Part shown: in pieces, positions 9,046 through 18,013 of the stretch
Numbering within the stretch: the first letter of the stretch is position 1
Layout: every line of letters starts with the position of its first letter
DNA from: Conus ventricosus
Taxonomy: Eukaryota > Mollusca > Gastropoda > Neogastropoda > Conidae
Reading direction: 5' to 3'
NCBI GenBank assembly: GCA_018398815.1
Contig: CM031620.1
Span: forward strand, 62,701,629 to 62,765,628
Length of the DNA stretch: 64,000 bases
Program-made: the position numbers and the translations under genes
Notes under the pieces: model-generated
What the model was told of the DNA's origin: nothing
Database searches by the model: none
Seen by the model: the letters and a program-made list of their open reading frames with translations, nothing else

Positions 9046-10209
9046 TCCTAGGCCAGTTAATCCAGCAACAAGTGCTGTCTTTTCATATTCATGGTCATTA
9101 TTTTTTTCGACTTCGCGGTCTTCAATGGCCTTGGGGATTGGATGACTTATTCTTGGGGATCGGCTGTGTTTTTTTATTGTTTGTAATATTACTGGCTCAG
9201 AATTTATGTCGTTTTGTCCAACCTTCTGTTCATTTCCCGCAACAAGAAATTTCATTGTTGTAGTTTATTATGTTCCTACCTGGAGTCTGAGGTCAGAAGG
9301 CAGCATGTATAAACCAGTGCCAACAACAAAGTCTACTTTCGATCTTGCGAATTGTAAACATTTTGGTACCTTTTAATACTTGAAGGCAAATCAACAGTAG
9401 AATTAATGGCGTCCTCTAAATTTGCTAAGTACTGTTTTTGTGCATCAAAGCCAGTAGAAGGATCAGTTATGCTCGATCTTGCCTGTGCTTGCGAGCCTAG
9501 CAAACACCAAACGTAAGTACGAATAGAGTCGTTTTTATTCGTTCTTATTCCCGCTTAGTTAGGCCCTTAGAAGTGTTTAAGATAAATGTTGTCCACGCTG
9601 TTTTATGCTCTTGCTCTATGGACCCGAGGTGAACAGCTTGCCTGAAGAAAGATGTGTAAGGAGGATTCCAGTCATAGTTTATACTTTCTGTGCACGCCCC
9701 AAAATAAAGGTGCCTAAGCCACGATTGCGGTCCAACTTTTGTCTAAAGTCTGTCTTAACATTAATATTGAATTCGTTACAGATCCTTTCAAAAGCCTTCA
9801 TGTCTATTCTGTTGCTGAATGGATTAAACGGTTTGTCATTTGGTAAAGGTGCTTGCAGTTCAGTCAAAATACGTCTGAAGGTGTAATAAAAATGAAATCT
9901 GTACACTGACCTCACCAAAGGATCAGGATGATTTAGATGATCACATACGATACTCCACACCCAGTTGATGCACAAAACACGGCAAAGTTTAACTGGTTCT
10001 GATAAAACTGCATCGGATGACTGAACCACACTTTCGCGATGTAGTCTTTTTTAATAGAGGGTTAAGATATTTGTCCAATGGAGTACTCACCTTTACTTGA
10101 AAGGTGTCAGTCTGGGTCACAGAAATGTCAAGGGCGTCAGTTGCTATATTTTTAAGATTGTAGTGCGGCCCAACAGAATATTTGCATTAGTATATTTGAA
10201 TGCGCTCAT
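9016..10209 (-). CDS. Conserved protein of Polinton-like elements with C-terminal anchor, frameshifted
   Basis: The ATG at 10209 opens MSAFKYTNANI and breaks after about 18 codons. The best preserved piece (10029-9679) contains CRVLCINWVWSIVCDHLNHPDPLVRSVYRFHFYYTFRRILTELQ, and a last piece (9255-9016) ends in one hydrophobic helix (ALVAGLTGLGLLFLYL) and KE. I recall unnamed proteins in related elements with the same N-terminus, the HPDP..R..Y.FHFY..RRIL motif and a C-terminal anchor, so I read these as one broken gene. It overlaps the end of the plus-strand coiled-coil gene tail-to-tail by 30 bases. Function unknown; probably virion-associated. Confidence 0.62.
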
Positions 10210-10228
10210 TTTTAATTTGTTTTAAAAA
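10210..10228. promoter_or_regulatory. 19-base divergent start region
   Basis: Only 19 A/T-rich bases separate the minus-strand ATG (10209) from the plus-strand ATG (10229). Both starts carry a T-then-A run immediately upstream (AATTAAAAATG and TTTTAAAAAATG). A shared, very short bidirectional promoter or leader context is inferred. Confidence 0.45.
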
Positions 10229-10909
10229 ATGTTTGTAACAATAACAACCCAAGACCGTCCTTCGTTTTTAGAACATTGTGTTAAATTGCGGAACCAAAAT
10301 GGTCGCACTCCATGAAATTTTTTACAAAGTCGTAGGTTTAATATAACTGAACCAAGAATATAATACGATCTAAAAGTTGACAATAGAGGAGACGAAGTTA
10401 GCCATTAACAATACCTGATGGTTATTACGAGTTTTGCTCACTAAAAGAAGCAATGAGTAACTTAGACATTACTCTCAAACTTAACAATGCAAATCTAAAA
10501 AACAATGTTAACATTCAAGCCTGAAGAGAAGAAGTAGGTTACTATTTTGATGAGAGCTGGCTAAAATGTTAGGCTTTGCAGCTGACAATCATAGATTTTA
10601 GAGTTACACCAGACAAAACTACTTATGAGGGGAAAGCCCGCTCGATCTTGCATTACATTCATTACTCTATGTTCATTTGGATGAACTGAGCACAGATGAA
10701 AACTTATATGATGGAAGGCCCTCAACTGTCTTAAGAGCTCTTCCGCAGGGAAAGCCGTATATTGCGATTATGAAATTATACAATTCCCTAATTTACAGTT
10801 TAAAAAATTAGCTTGTGGGAGGGTCAGATCATTTAATATAAAGATCACAGACAAAACAGGGAAAGTCGTAAAATGTGATAACCTGCACATTGTTTTGGAA
10901 ATAAAATAA
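10229..10909 (+). CDS. Probable minor capsid (penton-like) protein, heavily frameshifted
   Basis: A start MFVTITTQDRPSF is followed by pieces in three frames up to a stop at 10907-10909. Recognisable pieces are a YYEF/SLKEAMSNLDITLKLNNA-type stretch, then LYVHLDELSTDENLYDGRPSTVLRALP and a final KITDKTGKVV...LHIVLEIK. The middle resembles the SLYVYTD(L/V)...VGD....LLR(I/V)VP segment of Polinton minor capsid proteins, and the end resembles their closing beta strands. The similarity is by pattern only. Position beside other virion genes agrees. At least four frame changes in 680 bases make it the most degraded gene of the element. Confidence 0.45.
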
Positions 10910-10928
10910 TAAACTGTACTAAAAAATA

Positions 10929-11783
10929 ATGTCGCGGGGACCAGAAGAATCAGGAGTTACATTAGCGCCTGTGAGGTGTATAACTTTAGAATTAAAAGAC
11001 CTTGCAGACGTTGCGGACTTTGAACAGAATGGTGAGATAGGCGCTTTGTATGGTTTTGAGTACACTAAAGATGGTGATTATAAACGCAAAGAGTTGGCGA
11101 CAACAAAAAGTTTCCTAAACTAGAACAACTACGCAATCTAGAAGCAAATAAATGCCGGCCAGTATGAATATAAAATAGTTCGAAAACCTGACAGCAAATG
11201 GCACTTAGAACCATATTTAGAATGGGACATAAAATTTGAATTCATAAGCCATTTACATTTTTTAGCCGTCAAAATAGTTCAGAAAAGCATTCAACTCTGC
11301 CCTTTGCATGTAAGTCTTATGCCAGAGGACAATAGTCGGAAAGAGATTGAAATAACACCGTATGGGAATAAACAGTACATCCTCCGCAGAAGAGAAGCGG
11401 TTTTAAAGGAAGCTTCTACAAAATTACAGTTCATTCCGCGCATGAAATTAGGAGACGCGTTCACAATGATATTTGACATTTCTGTCTTAAAAGATGAGGC
11501 AAGAAATGGAGCTGTGGGCGTCAGTGACGTACTAATGAAAGGAATTCTTATTAGCTGGCAAAACTTAGACGTTGACAGTCTTAAAGTTACCATCGTCGTT
11601 CTTCACAATGGCGAGGATATTAAGGTCATAACAACAAGCAACAAAATCAATATTAGTCTAAATAGAAACAATCTTACAGAACTAAATTGGATTAATCTTA
11701 CACATTTAAGCCTTATAGGGTTTTATTATACTGACCAAGTTTTGACAGAGAGTATGATAACCATAATAACTGGATTAGATTAA
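10929..11783 (+). CDS. Unrecognised protein of the virus-like element, frameshifted
   Basis: It starts MSRGPEESGVTLAPVRCITL with the ATG preceded by CTAAAAAATA. The frame stops at 11121-11123, just after an A5 run (11105-11109) where a one-base change would keep it open. The longest segment (11304-11783) is rich in beta-strand-like alternation (HVSLMPEDNSRKEIEITPYG...KVTIVVLHNGEDIKVITTSN) and ends ITIITGLD. Total about 280 residues. It sits between the probable minor capsid gene and the packaging ATPase on the same strand with 19-base and 16-base spacing, so it probably belongs to the assembly module. I do not recognise the family. Confidence 0.6.
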
Positions 11784-11799
11784 ATTCTGTTATAAAACT

Positions 11800-12408
11800 A
11801 TGGAACAGTTAACTTTATGATAAAAACCCCTCATTGTTCATTAATTTGTGGACAAACTGGTTGTGGGAAAACAATATTTATCCTCGACCTATTACAAACA
11901 GTTTATCGTTAAATTTTGATCATATAGTAATTTCTGCCCAACACTTAAATGGAACAAAGCATATCACGATAGAAGGTTTATATGGATGGATGATGACATA
12001 TATTTAGTTGATCCCAGCAATAAATTGAGTGAGTGTTTAGAAAACGTTTTAGATTGTGTTGAGGGAACGCAGACACTATTTATTATAGATGACTGTTCGG
12101 CAGAAAGAGACATAGTTAAAAAGAGAAACACTTTGTCGAAACTGGCTTTCAGTGGAAGACATGCTGGGATAAGTGTGTGGATTTTATGTCAAAAATATAA
12201 CTCGGTTTTAAAAGACTTTAGAGAACAATTAAAGACTGTAGTTTTGTTTCACATGAAATACAGAGACGCATTTGATGAATGTATGCGTGAAAATGATGTT
12301 ATTGAAAATGATCAGGAAAAACACAGGATTAAGCAAAAACTGAAATCTGAAAAGTTTAGTAAATTAGTATTGAAAACGGATAATCCTACACAGTATGTTT
12401 GTTTGTAG
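11800..12408 (+). CDS. A32/FtsK-like genome-packaging ATPase, frameshifted
   Basis: This ATPase drives DNA into the capsid (established for Polinton A32-type ATPases). Walker A GQTGCGKT lies at 11850-11873, just after a short N-terminus IKTPHCSLIC. Walker B TLFIIDDC lies at about 12073-12096, and a sensor-like GISVWILCQKYN follows at about 12170-12205. The total is about 200 residues, typical for the compact members. The ATG at 11800 needs a frame change to reach Walker A; the ATG at 11817 is in frame. Another change falls near 11910. The last four codons and the stop lie inside the right 60-bp inverted repeat, so the coding end is held by the terminus. Confidence 0.85.
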
Positions 12409-12454
12409 ATAATCGTTATTTTTTTGGTTATTGAAGTCTTACTTGTCAGAGAAC
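12395..12454 (-). repeat. Right copy of 60-bp terminal inverted repeat
   Basis: Exact reverse complement of 1295-1354. It starts inside the ATPase coding end (stop at 12406-12408) and runs into the first seven bases of the right hairpin. Confidence 0.95.
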
Positions 12455-12534
12455 GTATAAATGCCAATCCTAGGGTCAACCGCTCGAAACTGGTTGAGGG
12501 CGGTTGGGCTAGGATTGGCATTTATACGTTCTCT
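12448..12534. repeat. Right terminal hairpin
   Basis: Arms 12448-12473 and 12509-12534 form a perfect 26-bp inverted repeat from AGAGAAC to GTTCTCT. An inner stem (CAACCGCTC with GGGCGGTTG, one T-G wobble) carries the same 12-nt loop, GAAACTGGTTGA, as the left hairpin read on the minus strand. The outer stem sequence differs from the left one at eight positions, every one compensated on the opposite arm. Confidence 0.95.
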
Positions 12535-12540
12535 TGAGTT

Positions 12541-13044
12541 GACATTTACGGTTCTTCTCTGTTTGGTAATTTTGTCCAGTTTGTCTATCATCTGCATTAG
12601 CTCAGCTTTTTCACGTGACCGAATGTCTCCTATTTGCGAAGCCAAGCTGCATACTGCAGATTCTAATTTTTTTTAGGTTTGACGTCATAATGGTGTTTTG
12701 ACACGTCAGAAGTTGTTCTATGGAGATAACGTCACTGTTGTTTTCTTCTGGTTCTTTAATCTTTTGTTTTGGTGTCGTTTCTTCTCGTTTGTCGTTTCTC
12801 TGTTCTGTGCGACTTTTGTTTCATTGTCACTGTCAAAGCCTATGTCTGTGACTGGCTCATGAACGCCTGCTGCTTTCAGAGCCGCCGTGGCCTGCTCACG
12901 AGTGTCATAAGCCTTGTGGGCAGCCTGGGCGAAGCCAGTAACTGATATCCTGGCATCGTTCCACGAACTGAAAATTCCAACTTTACGGCCTTTACTTACT
13001 ACGTAAAATTTGTCGCCTTTTTTCTTTGAAGCCTTTGATGCCAT
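12541..13044 (-). pseudogene. Viroplasmin / RNase H1 hybrid-binding-domain ORF, interrupted
   Basis: The ATG at 13044 opens a lysine-rich start, then FYVVSKGRKVGIFSSWNDAR and GFAQAAHKAYDTREQATAAL, the caulimovirus-viroplasmin/RNase H1 N-terminal fold that binds RNA-DNA hybrids. A basic linker follows. The frame breaks near 12740 and again near the T8 run at 12667-12674, then continues as a helical segment (IRSREKAELMQMIDKLDKI) that runs into the element's right hairpin at 12534. The rest of RNase H1 (catalytic domain) is not seen. It may be part of an older transposon whose gene was split by the virus-like element. Confidence 0.6.
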
Positions 13045-14638
13045 CTGATGATCGTAGAACTTCTCTAAACCCACTAGAACCTTTGAGAAACTAGTACAGT
13101 TGAGATCGGCGTCCTGCCATTGCGTTGCTAACCGGAAGTATCAACACTCCAAAAGCGTGCGCTGCAGGCCAACGATACATAAACATGTGTGCAGTGTTTT
13201 ATGTACTCGTTCATACATGGTTTATCGTCTCATTCGAAGGACTTTTCGGGGCATGGAGTCAGAATCAATGTTAACCCCGAGGAAAAATCTGTGTACAATT
13301 ATCTGTGTACCGAAACAGCCTGGCGCAGACTCGAACCCGCAACCCCAAGGATCATGGGTCTGGCATTGCTCTAACTAGACTATGTTGGCCTCTACAGATG
13401 AGATAAACAACAGAACTATCGTTGTTAAATTTTCCGTCACTGAGCACATCATAAGCATTTGCTTGTTGTGGCTTCAGTTCAATAATTCGTTTATGTACAC
13501 ATCTGTTCAATAAAGAAATGCTTAAAAAAAAACCCAACTAGAGGGGCACCCAGGAAAGCGCGGGCTGCCAACATGGCTGAACAGAGGCCAACGCCACACC
13601 AAAAGGCAAGGTAAAAATGAAGTGTGTTTACTGTAACACGAGACATAAACATAGGGTCACACAGCAGGTTTTACCAACACAGAAAACTTTGTATGCTGGT
13701 TCGAGAAAAACTGAAAAGAAAATTTTCCTTTTCCTGTTAGGATACTGAAAATTCAAAACATCAACGTTTATATGACTAGGTTTTTTTTTCTTTTAATATT
13801 TTGCAATAATATATTACTTTACAGATATCCATCAATACGTGAGCAGTGACTTCAGGTCATGGAAAAGTTGTAGCAATCTTGCTAATGCATCTGGATCCGC
13901 TTTCTGATCCGGATAGGCACCAACATTCACTTGGTTTGGACTTAGGCCACATATCATCTTTCCCCCATGTTTTGTCAACGTCAGCTTTGTATTTTTGCGG
14001 CAATCTTGATGAGAGAAGAACAAACAAACAAACAAATCAGAAGGGCACTAGGGAGAGCGCAGTCGTTCGGCAAAGTCAAACGGACCTTGAATCAACCCTC
14101 TGTGTCAGATTGTGAGTATAAAAACAACAATCGTTTTGCGCCCGGGGAAATAAAAATTGGTATAGAGTGAAAGAGTTCTTCTCGTGCATTTTGTTTTTTG
14201 ACAAGACATGCAAAACACCTTCGTATCAGTTTTTAAATTCCATATTCCATGGAGATACATTTCTTTGTAGATAGTTACTGGACAAAATCTTTCCAGAGGA
14301 GGTTTTGTAAGGTCATTTTGTTTAGTATTGTAACTGAATATAAACCAGAAATGTTCATGGATTTGCGTTAATCTTCTTTGTAGATAGTTACTGGACAAAA
14401 TCTTTCCAGAGGAGGTGTTGTAAGGTCATTTTGTTTAGTATTGTACTTGAATATAAACCAGAAATGCGCAGGGATTTGCGTTAATCTTTGGCATGCTGCT
14501 ACATCAAATGGATACATTGACTGAAAATGTTGATTAGTTGTTTGGTTAAACCTAATGCAGACAGAGAAAAATCTTATTGAGTGCAGATACCATATCAAAG
14601 TTTAAATTAAAACACAAATAAACAGACAGACAGAGAGA
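13045..14638. other. Repeat-bearing flank without a supported gene
   Basis: Contains the tRNA-like copy at 13250-13395 and a 113-bp tandem duplication at 14263-14488 (second copy from 14376). A minus-strand frame at 13832-14035 ends PNQVNVGAYPDQKADPDALA...; it could be the end of a transposon ORF, but I cannot assign it. Nothing else is supported. Confidence 0.6.
13250..13395 (-). mobile_element. tRNA-derived SINE-like copy
   Basis: On the minus strand an A-box-like TAGTCTAGTTAGAGC (about 13368-13382) and a B-box-like GGGTTCGAGTCTGC (about 13325-13338) have tRNA spacing. The acceptor ends do not pair, so it is not a functional tRNA. The sequence below about 13320 would be the non-tRNA body. 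The boundaries are approximate. Confidence 0.45.
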
Positions 14639-14641
14639 GAA

Positions 14642-14718
<77 letters not shown>

Positions 14719-14719
14719 A

Positions 14720-14754
<35 letters not shown>

Positions 14755-14908
14755 GAGAGAGACAGACAGACAGAGAAATACAGACAGACAGACTGACTGA
14801 CAGAGAGAGAGAGAGAGTGTGTCCAAGCCAAGAAGTCCACATCAGGAAGCAATCCCTGACCCAGGACAACACCCCAATCACGGAATCAAGGATACAAAAA
14901 TGTTCAAG

Positions 14909-14941
<33 letters not shown>

Positions 14942-15014
14942 CAGTCAGACAGACAGACAGACAGACAGTCAGACAGACAGACAGACAGACAGACAGTCAG
15001 ACAGACAGACAGTC

Positions 15015-15059
<45 letters not shown>

Positions 15060-15085
15060 GTCAGACAGACAGACAGACAGACAAG
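14639..15085. repeat. (GA)n and (CAGA)n microsatellites
   Basis: Interrupted (GA)n from 14639 to about 14820, then a 70-base unique piece, then (CAGA)n with GTCAGA interruptions at 14910-15085. On the minus-strand gene this block begins about 40 bases past the end of the exon at 15126-15265. Confidence 0.95.
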
Positions 15086-15125
15086 CAGGCTGGCAGGCAG
15101 GAACAGAAAAAGGCGGGACTGGAAC

Positions 15126-15265
15126 CTGTTGGTCTGCTGGGTGAGGGAGTCGAGGCCTCCACATCCCCGGTCGGCCGCGCAGGCACAGTTGTTCCCGTCC
15201 CCTCCACCCCAGATCTTCTGCCGAACCTGCTCGGGACCCTCCCAGAACGCGCCCCCGCCCAGCAG
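15126..15265 (-). CDS. Exon: CxC segment of a CASPR-like fibrinogen-type domain
   Basis: Minus-strand acceptor ...CCCCCGTGACAG precedes 15265, and the frame reads LLGGGAFWEGPEQVRQKIWGGGDGNNCACAADRGCGG in two conserved parts. The W-G-G and CACA..RGC spacing matches the CxCG block of contactin-associated-protein (CASPR/neurexin IV) fibrinogen-like domains. The phase-0 start fits the phase-0 end of the exon at 16958. The donor at 15126 (ACAG/GTTCC) is weak, so this border is uncertain. The expected CNCD continuation is not seen next to it. Confidence 0.6.
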
Positions 15266-15859
15266 CTGTCACGGGGGTCAACCAGTGGACCAGTTCATCA
15301 GTCAAATCATTCACTTCATCAATTCAGCTTCAATCGATCAATCAATCGGCAAATCAGTAAACCGGTCGTTAAAGCAACTGATAAACAATCCGTACACCAA
15401 GCAATCAACCACCTAAACTACCAACCGACCAACCAACCTTGTTCCCATCAGCCAGTCGGCCAACCAGCCAGCCAGTTAGCCAACCGATCAGCACAGTACC
15501 GAGCCAACCAACCAACCTAAAACGTAGTACGTCATGTAAACACACTAAATAAAAGCCTCCCCTGAACACCGATTCATATGAGCAAAGGTCAACCAAAGAC
15601 AACCATAAACGTCGAGTATGAACGTTATGAAGACAACACACACCACGTTTTATCCGCTTGGATGCAAAAGGGAGGGGCAGAAATGCCTTCTCCAAGGTCT
15701 GTGAAACTCAATGGCAAAGATGGAAAGACAGATCGATGGCTTACCCGAAGTCTGTAACACTGACGGAAAACCCGCGAAAAAGGTTTGCGTTTTAACTAAG
15801 CTCTGTGATACTCTTCGGAAAAAAGTGGAGGTGGACAAATGCCTTACCTGAGCTGTATA
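15266..15859. other. Intron sequence, CAAT/CCAAC-rich
   Basis: Low-complexity runs of ATCAATC and CCAACC near 15310-15520, then unremarkable sequence. No gene is seen. Confidence 0.6.
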
Positions 15860-16900
15860 ACGGATGGAAGAGGTGTGAAGACATACCAATGCCCTACCTG
15901 AGAATGGTAAAGGCGTGAAGACATACCAATGCCCTATCTGAATAGAAAAGGTGTGAAAACATACCAATGCCCTATCTGAATAGAAAAGGTGTGAAAACAT
16001 ACCAATGCCCTATCTGAATAGAAAAGGTGTGAAAACATACCAATGCCCTACCTGACTAGAAAAGGTGTGAAGACATACCAATGCCCTACCTGAATAGAAA
16101 AGGTGTGAAGACATACCAATGCCCTACCTGAATAGAAAAGGTGTGAAGATATACCAATGCCCTACCCGAATAGAAAAGGTGTGAAGATATACCAATGCCC
16201 TGAATAGAAAAGGTGTGAAGACATACCAATGCCATACCTGAATAGAAAAGGTGTGAAAACATACCAATGCCCTGAACAGAAAAGGTGTGAAGACATACTA
16301 ATGCCCTACCTGAACAGAAAAGGTGTGGAGATATACCAATGCCCTACCTGAACAGAAAAGGTGTGAAGACATACCAATGCCCTACCTGAATAGAAAAGGT
16401 GTGAAGATATACCGATGCCCTACCTGAATAGAAAAGGTGTGGAGACATACCAATGCCCTACCTGAATAGAAAAGGTGTGGAAATATAGCAATGCCCTACC
16501 TGAGAATGGCAAAGGTGTGAAGACATACCAATGCCCTACCTGAATAGAAAAGGTGTGAAAACATACCAATGGCCTACCTGAACAGAAAAGGTGTGAAAAT
16601 ATACCAGTGCCCTACCTGAGCATGGTAGAGGCGTGAACATGAACCAATGCTCTATCTGAAACTGATGTCTGATCTGAGCTTTGCATTACTGATGGAGATG
16701 GTGAATGGACCAGTGTCTTACTTGAATTCTGTAACACTGACGGAAAAGGCGTGAAGAAGGACTGATGTCTTACCTAAGCTTTGTGACACTGACGGGGAAA
16801 GAGAGCGTGATGCCTATTTGAGGTTTTTAACACTAACAGAGGGCGAAGCAGATGGATGCCTTACCTGAGATTTCAAATACTTACGTAGACACTGACGGAG
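15860..16900. repeat. 38-bp minisatellite with splice-donor-like units
   Basis: About 19 copies between 15860 and 16640 of a 38-bp unit containing AGACATACCAATGCCCTACC. From 16640 to 16900 the units are longer and more diverged (TGATGCCTTACCTGAG...ACACTGACGG). On the minus strand nearly every copy reads TCAG/GTAGGG or TGAG/GTAAGG, the consensus of a 5' splice site. The real donor of the exon at 16958 (GCTGAG/GTAAGGCATCAG) is the first member of the series. Confidence 0.9.
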
Positions 16901-16957
16901 AGAGAAAGACTAATTCTTTTCCCGAGGTTCGTTACACGTGAGAGACTGATGCCTTAC

Positions 16958-17118
16958 CTCAGCCAAGTAACACTCGTAAGCCACGGGTTGAATACAGTAT
17001 TTGGACTCGCGGGCCAGACAGCGCATCTGCTCGTCCGTGGGCCCATAGTACTCGACATCAGTGGTCTCCCCTGGCCTCAGCTCTGTGTACGCAGTCCGAG
17101 GAAGGATCTTGGTCACAC
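16958..17118 (-). CDS. Exon: middle segment of a CASPR-like fibrinogen-type domain
   Basis: Acceptor TTCCTGCAG lies before 17118 and donor GAG/GTAAGG after 16958. The 161-bp exon starts with two bases of a split codon, agreeing with the phase-1 end of the exon at 22348, and ends in phase 0. The protein is VTKILPRTAYTELRPGETTD then YYGPTDEQMRCLARESKYC and VAYECYLAE. The EQM..L...S.YC.Q...YEC pattern equals the ISA(I/L)...AEYCEQY..Y.C block of CASPR domains. Extracellular and probably disulfide-bonded. Confidence 0.75.
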
Positions 17119-18013
17119 CTGCAGGAACACACGCACGCACTGGCTGAACGGCAGTGGGAAACACGGGCATTTCTTGAAAGCGAATCAACAAAGGTTTCAT
17201 GAAAGTGTGGCTTTGCGAATCTGTCTGTCGCTAAACTTCATTCTAACGTGATCGTAACCCTATCCCCAGCCTACATCCTAACCTCACCCTAACCCTATCC
17301 GCAGCCTAAGAGAAAAAGTTGCGAACCCTTTAAAAACCTTCCAGCTGTTGTTGGTACTTGTTAGAGTAATTTCGCCAGATCATGGAATTTGAGCCCGTGT
17401 AAGAATTGAGCTTTTCGCCTGCAGAGTGACGACACTCTGGAGTTATGGGCACTGAGGAAGCTGAAGACTCTCCAAGCTAGGCAGCAGACTGCCCACCCAG
17501 TGTCATGTGCAGAAGTCAAGAGTCTTAAAAGCCACTTCAAAAACCTCTGGAGACAGCGTCAGGAGACAGGCCTGGGAAGGATGGCATTCACCAGCCAGGA
17601 AGGGCGCAACAGGTCAGACTGAGATCAGGACGTCGTCAGCTCCTGTCACACTTCTTCACGGTGGAGTGCCCATGCAGCACTGGTCCACAGACACCATTCT
17701 CCAGTCCTGTCCCCCCTGCTGTGACACCCTACGACAGGACACGTCGCCCAGTGCAGTGCACCTGAGGGAAAAGCTGTGGGGATCGGCGACATCGCTGAGG
17801 CAGCCGGCGAACTTCGCTCACAGCAGCCGACTGACCATGTAGCATGGCTGGGAACGAAAAAGTGGAAGGTGTGCAAGCATGGCGCTCACTAAAATGAGTA
17901 CAATCCCACATAGCCAGGCTGATTACAATCTACACATGCATCAGCCAGTTACAGTCTTTCACTATCCAATCCAGCCACAAACGGCCAAACCAAGTAGTCT
18001 AACGAAATCCTGC
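17119..18013. other. Intron sequence, no gene seen
   Basis: Short CCTAACC-like words at 17255-17310, otherwise unremarkable. The open frame at 17507-17842 has no domain or exon signals. Confidence 0.55.

Larger units (their letters stand above)
1215..12534. mobile_element. Polinton/adintovirus-like element with hairpin termini
   Basis: The bounds are set by hairpins at 1215-1301 and 12448-12534, joined to a perfect 60-bp inverted repeat (1295-1354 and 12395-12454). Inside are a protein-primed family B polymerase, a Polinton-type major capsid protein, a probable minor capsid protein, an A32/FtsK-like packaging ATPase and several conserved unnamed proteins. Together these place it with Polintons and adintoviruses (an established virus-like class). 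No rve integrase and no adenain-type protease can be seen, which is unusual for a canonical Polinton. A trinucleotide TGA flanks both ends (1212-1214 and 12535-12537) and may be a target duplication. An assembly gap removes the polymerase C-terminus. Many genes carry single-base frameshifts. Confidence 0.85.

Noticed and set aside
1215..12534. Integrated parvovirus on the basis of the terminal hairpins
   Set aside because: No NS1/Rep or parvoviral capsid frame; genes are of the Polinton/adintovirus class. Only the end shape is similar.
13321..13390. Possible tRNA gene (minus strand)
   Set aside because: A and B boxes are present but acceptor and other stems do not pair; better explained as a SINE head.
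17255..17310. CCTAACC words resembling telomeric repeat
   Set aside because: Only a few imperfect copies with interruptions; not a telomere or an interstitial telomeric array.
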